Source of the DNA: Bacteriovoracaceae bacterium
GTDB lineage: Bacteria; Bdellovibrionota; Bacteriovoracia; Bacteriovoracales; Bacteriovoracaceae
Assembly (NCBI GenBank): GCA_018675575.1
Contig: JABGXW010000144.1
Coordinates: 1 to 64,000, forward strand
Length of the DNA stretch: 64,000 nucleotides
Direction of reading: 5' to 3'
A program made the position numbers and the translations under genes. A model generated the notes under the pieces. It was given only the letters and a program-made list of their open reading frames with translations, searched no databases and had not been told where the DNA came from. Each line of letters starts with the position of its first letter. Position 1 is the stretch's first letter. Shown piece after piece: positions 61,989 through 64,000 of the stretch.

Positions 61989-62702
61989 TTATTTTTTTAA
62001 ATAGTACAAATATTCTCTATTTCCAGAGCGTCCCACTATAGGAGATTCTATCACCCTCTTTTCTTTAACATCACAAGAAGAAAAGAAAGCATCAAATTCA
62101 ATCAGCAAATCATCTCTCAATTGTTGAGTTTTAACCACTCCATTTTTACCTAGGCCTTTCTTCCCCACCTCAAATTGAGGCTTCATAAGAACGATTGCCT
62201 CTCCTTCAACTTTTAGTAGGTTCCAAATCTCTTTGAAGGTTAGTTTCAAAGAGATAAAAGAAAGGTCCACAACACAAAGATCGACTTTCTTTCCAAGGTC
62301 AATACCATTTCGGATATTTACTCCTTCAAAATTATGAACTCTTTTATCTGTTAAAAGCTTTTCCGCCAATTGTCCATGGCCGACATCGATACAAAAGACT
62401 TCCTTGGCACCAGATCTTAATACGTAATCTGTAAATCCCCCAGTACTGGCACCGACATCCGCAACAATTTTTCCCTGACATGTGATTTCAAATTCTTTAA
62501 TGGCCGCTTCAATTTTCAAGGCCCCACGTCCTACATATTCTGCACCTGCTTCTAATGTACATTCATTGCTATCAATTAACTGAGAAGGTTTTTTTACTAG
62601 TTGACCATGGGAAGTGACAAGACCTTGCTTGATACAATCAACTGCCTTTGCCCGTGATTTACAAAGGCCTAACTCAACAAGAACTTTATCCGCTCTTTCC
62701 AT
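61989..62702 (-). CDS. tlyA: TlyA-family rRNA 2'-O-methyltransferase / hemolysin-like
   Basis: 237 residues: S4 RNA-binding domain first (ERADKVLVELGLCKSRAKAV, IKQGLV), then a Rossmann methyltransferase with VADVGASTGGFTDYVLRSGA (SAM loop), IDVGHGQLAEKL, VDLCVVDLSFISLK and LMKPQFEVGK, matching the K-D-K-E-type 2'-O-methyltransferases. It should modify 23S/16S rRNA; the hemolysin name of older annotation is not supported here. Preceded by a small exported-protein gene. Confidence 0.9.
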   Translation of the reverse strand: MERADKVLVELGLCKSRAKAVDCIKQGLVTSHGQLVKKPSQLIDSNECTLEAGAEYVGRGALKIEAAIKEFEITCQGKIVADVGASTGGFTDYVLRSGAKEVFCIDVGHGQLAEKLLTDKRVHNFEGVNIRNGIDLGKKVDLCVVDLSFISLKLTFKEIWNLLKVEGEAIVLMKPQFEVGKKGLGKNGVVKTQQLRDDLLIEFDAFFSSCDVKEKRVIESPIVGRSGNREYLYYLKK

Positions 62703-62705
62703 TGA

Positions 62706-63131
62706 TTAATTTGGTGCGGGAACGATGACGATTTCGATCTCTTGCCCGATCCTGCCCTTATAGATAAATTTTTTCGATTTCCATAGAGAGATTTGAGCAT
62801 CTTTCCCCATAAATTCTTGAATCTTTTCCCCATTTGGATCGTGAAGAATAGCTTTAAGCTGGATCATATCAGTTGGACCAATTCCTGATTGCTCTTCAAT
62901 ATAATTTGCAAATAATTTCAACTCAAAGCCGTTTTTCATAATGACTGTGACTTCTTCATCGCCAAGAAATTCTTCAATACTATGAAGTTCAGATTTTAAA
63001 ACAAGGTTCTTATCAATTCCAAGCTTATGAGTCAGACTCACTTTAAGTTTTAACATCCCATGGGAAATATCCGGTACCATTATACCTAAAGACAAAATTG
63101 TTATTAAAAGGATATTATTAATTCGGTTCAA
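62706..63131 (-). CDS. Exported protein of unknown function
   Basis: 141 residues from a TTG; signal peptide ILLITILSLGIMVPDISHG. The mature part is beta-rich (LKLKVSLTHKLGIDKNLVLK, FIYKGRIGQEIEIVIVPAPN), a possible sandwich. No family recognised. Four bases before the tlyA-like start. Its start codon faces the VanZ-like gene across only a few bases, one reason to place that gene's start further in. Confidence 0.55.
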   Translation of the reverse strand: MNRINNILLITILSLGIMVPDISHGMLKLKVSLTHKLGIDKNLVLKSELHSIEEFLGDEEVTVIMKNGFELKLFANYIEEQSGIGPTDMIQLKAILHDPNGEKIQEFMGKDAQISLWKSKKFIYKGRIGQEIEIVIVPAPN

Positions 63132-63181
63132 GTTTGTTTTCCCAATTGAAAGAAGTACTTAATTACTTTAAGCTTATTTTT

Positions 63182-63562
63182 ATGAATTTGAAATTTAAAA
63201 ATTACTGGGTCATTTTTGGACTTATTCAAGTAATTCTAGCGTTCTGCCTCTGTTTGTGTCCTATAGCGAATACTCCTGTCCGCATCCCACACTTAGATAA
63301 ACTATTCCATTTTTTTGCTTATTTGCTTTTGACCTTTTATCAAATACAAATTCATGGAGTTAGAAAATCAAAATTGATATTTATGTTTTTTTGCATTCAA
63401 GGTATTTTAATTGAGATTCTTCAACTTTTTACAGGTTATAGATCTTTTGAATGGTGGGACATGGCGGCGAATGCATCGGGCTCTCTTTACGCAATATATT
63501 TTTGTTATGGCCTTAATCCGAATATTCTAAATAGGATCGAGAAACTTACCCTGAAAAACTAA
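63182..63562 (+). CDS. VanZ-like membrane protein
   Basis: About 126 residues with four helices. The VanZ pattern is visible: PVRIPHLDKLFHFFAYLLLT (HxxxF.aY), then LIEILQLFTGYRSFEWWDMA and ANASGSLYAIYF, the conserved E-x-x-Q...D-x-x-N-x-x-G. Function of stand-alone VanZ domains is unclear. ATG 63182 preferred to a TTG at 63134 that faces the divergent gene. Its end overlaps the convergent dapF gene by 36 bases. Confidence 0.75.
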   Translation: MNLKFKNYWVIFGLIQVILAFCLCLCPIANTPVRIPHLDKLFHFFAYLLLTFYQIQIHGVRKSKLIFMFFCIQGILIEILQLFTGYRSFEWWDMAANASGSLYAIYFCYGLNPNILNRIEKLTLKN

Positions 63563-64000
63563 TTTGACTTCACCGGAATATTCTCTCTTGTTTTTTTCAT
63601 TGTCGAGAATCACATAAAGTTCTCCACCCATAGAATGAATAAGAAGTTGCTTTTGATTTCCATATTGCTTTTGATAGGCTAAGGCCACAGCAATCGTACC
63701 AGTCCCACATGCCAAAGTTTCGGCCTCAACACCACGCTCATAAGTTCGCATTTTTAATTCCGATGGTCCTAATACCTGAAAGACATTGATATTAACCCCT
63801 TCTTTGAAGCGAGTATCGTATCTCATCTTCGGTGCGCTTCCCATTAAATCAAATTGATCCACATTTTCAACTTCAAAAACACAATGGGGTACACCGGTAT
63901 TGGCGTAGTAATAAGATTTTGCTTCTGGAAAAAGATCTTTTATTTCAACAGCTCCTTCATCATAAAGTTCAGTCATATCTAAAAATATTTTTCCAGAAGT
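63527..64000 (-). CDS. dapF: Diaminopimelate epimerase, C-terminal part (5' end outside window)
   Basis: The frame runs off the window edge (TSGKIFLDMTELYDEG before the first internal Met) and ends at 63527. NTGVPHCVFEV and the Cys block ERGVEAETLACGTGTIAVAL mark DapF; A-C-G-T-G holds the second catalytic Cys, the first lying outside. It interconverts LL- and meso-diaminopimelate for lysine and peptidoglycan. About 157 codons are seen of roughly 270. Last 36 bases overlap the VanZ-like gene. Confidence 0.92.
   Translation of the reverse strand, partial: TSGKIFLDMTELYDEGAVEIKDLFPEAKSYYYANTGVPHCVFEVENVDQFDLMGSAPKMRYDTRFKEGVNINVFQVLGPSELKMRTYERGVEAETLACGTGTIAVALAYQKQYGNQKQLLIHSMGGELYVILDNEKNKREYSGEVKLVFQGKFLDPI

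Noticed and set aside
1-64000. CRISPR array or tRNA/rRNA genes
   Set aside because: No regularly spaced direct repeats, no cas gene, no convincing tRNA arms or rRNA segments were seen on reading.

Overview
The window is AT-rich bacterial chromosome from a Gram-negative organism with an outer membrane, many small lipoproteins and many secreted proteins of unknown role. A 61-residue stand-alone histone like the one in Bdellovibrio, an archaeal-type aspartyl-tRNA synthetase, FG-GAP and VWA lipoproteins and a YdbH/YnbE/YdbL operon together suggest the Bdellovibrionota (Bacteriovorax / Halobacteriovorax-like). That placement is inference; no rRNA or tRNA gene was seen.

Region 1-24.4 kb is accessory and eroded. 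It holds a GNAT gene; a four-gene minus operon (secreted VOC protein, AraC/GyrI regulator, two-domain VOC protein, DUF1801); a radical SAM stub; an operon with a Tat-exported DUF1501-like protein and a two-heme lipoprotein; a broken membrane glycosyltransferase; a nucleotidyltransferase pair; archaeal-type AspRS; and an ECF sigma factor fused to a degenerate F1-ATPase beta-like domain (13050-14711). Then come a secreted Cys peptidase-like protein and an MBOAT/SGNH polysaccharide acylation pair. The MBOAT gene has an in-frame stop, and the SGNH gene has lost its catalytic end at a run of eight G. Two short repeat families are scattered among these genes: family A has three copies, each just 3' of a minus-strand gene, and family B has two copies. 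An FG-GAP lipoprotein, a B12-binding radical SAM protein, a VWA lipoprotein and a truncated sensor/receiver protein finish the region.

Region 24.4-43 kb is more conserved: an NhaC antiporter, alaS, an aspartoacylase-like protein, a secreted GDPD, a CPBP membrane protein, a LysM protein, an adenosine deaminase-like protein, PBP4, the ydbH-ynbE-ydbL trio and an RND efflux operon (MFP, pump, TolC).

Region 43-52 kb is a divergent tryptophan/kynurenine catabolic island. The minus operon holds kynurenine formamidase, 2-aminomuconate semialdehyde dehydrogenase, 2-aminomuconate deaminase, 3-hydroxyanthranilate dioxygenase, ACMS decarboxylase and an SDR. The plus operon holds a 4-oxalocrotonate decarboxylase/hydratase-family enzyme, kynureninase, kynurenine 3-monooxygenase and a HAD phosphatase. 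Together they take N-formylkynurenine to about 2-oxopent-4-enoate. Tryptophan dioxygenase and the final aldolase/dehydrogenase are not in the window.

Region 52-64 kb is mixed housekeeping: a QueD-like protein and the queuosine mannosyltransferase family, threonine aldolase, an orphan ABC ATPase, the histone, DUF2288, a gamma-carbonic-anhydrase-like protein, a cytochrome c, a LOG-family protein, a TlyA-type methyltransferase, a VanZ-like protein and the C-terminal part of dapF, which runs off the end.
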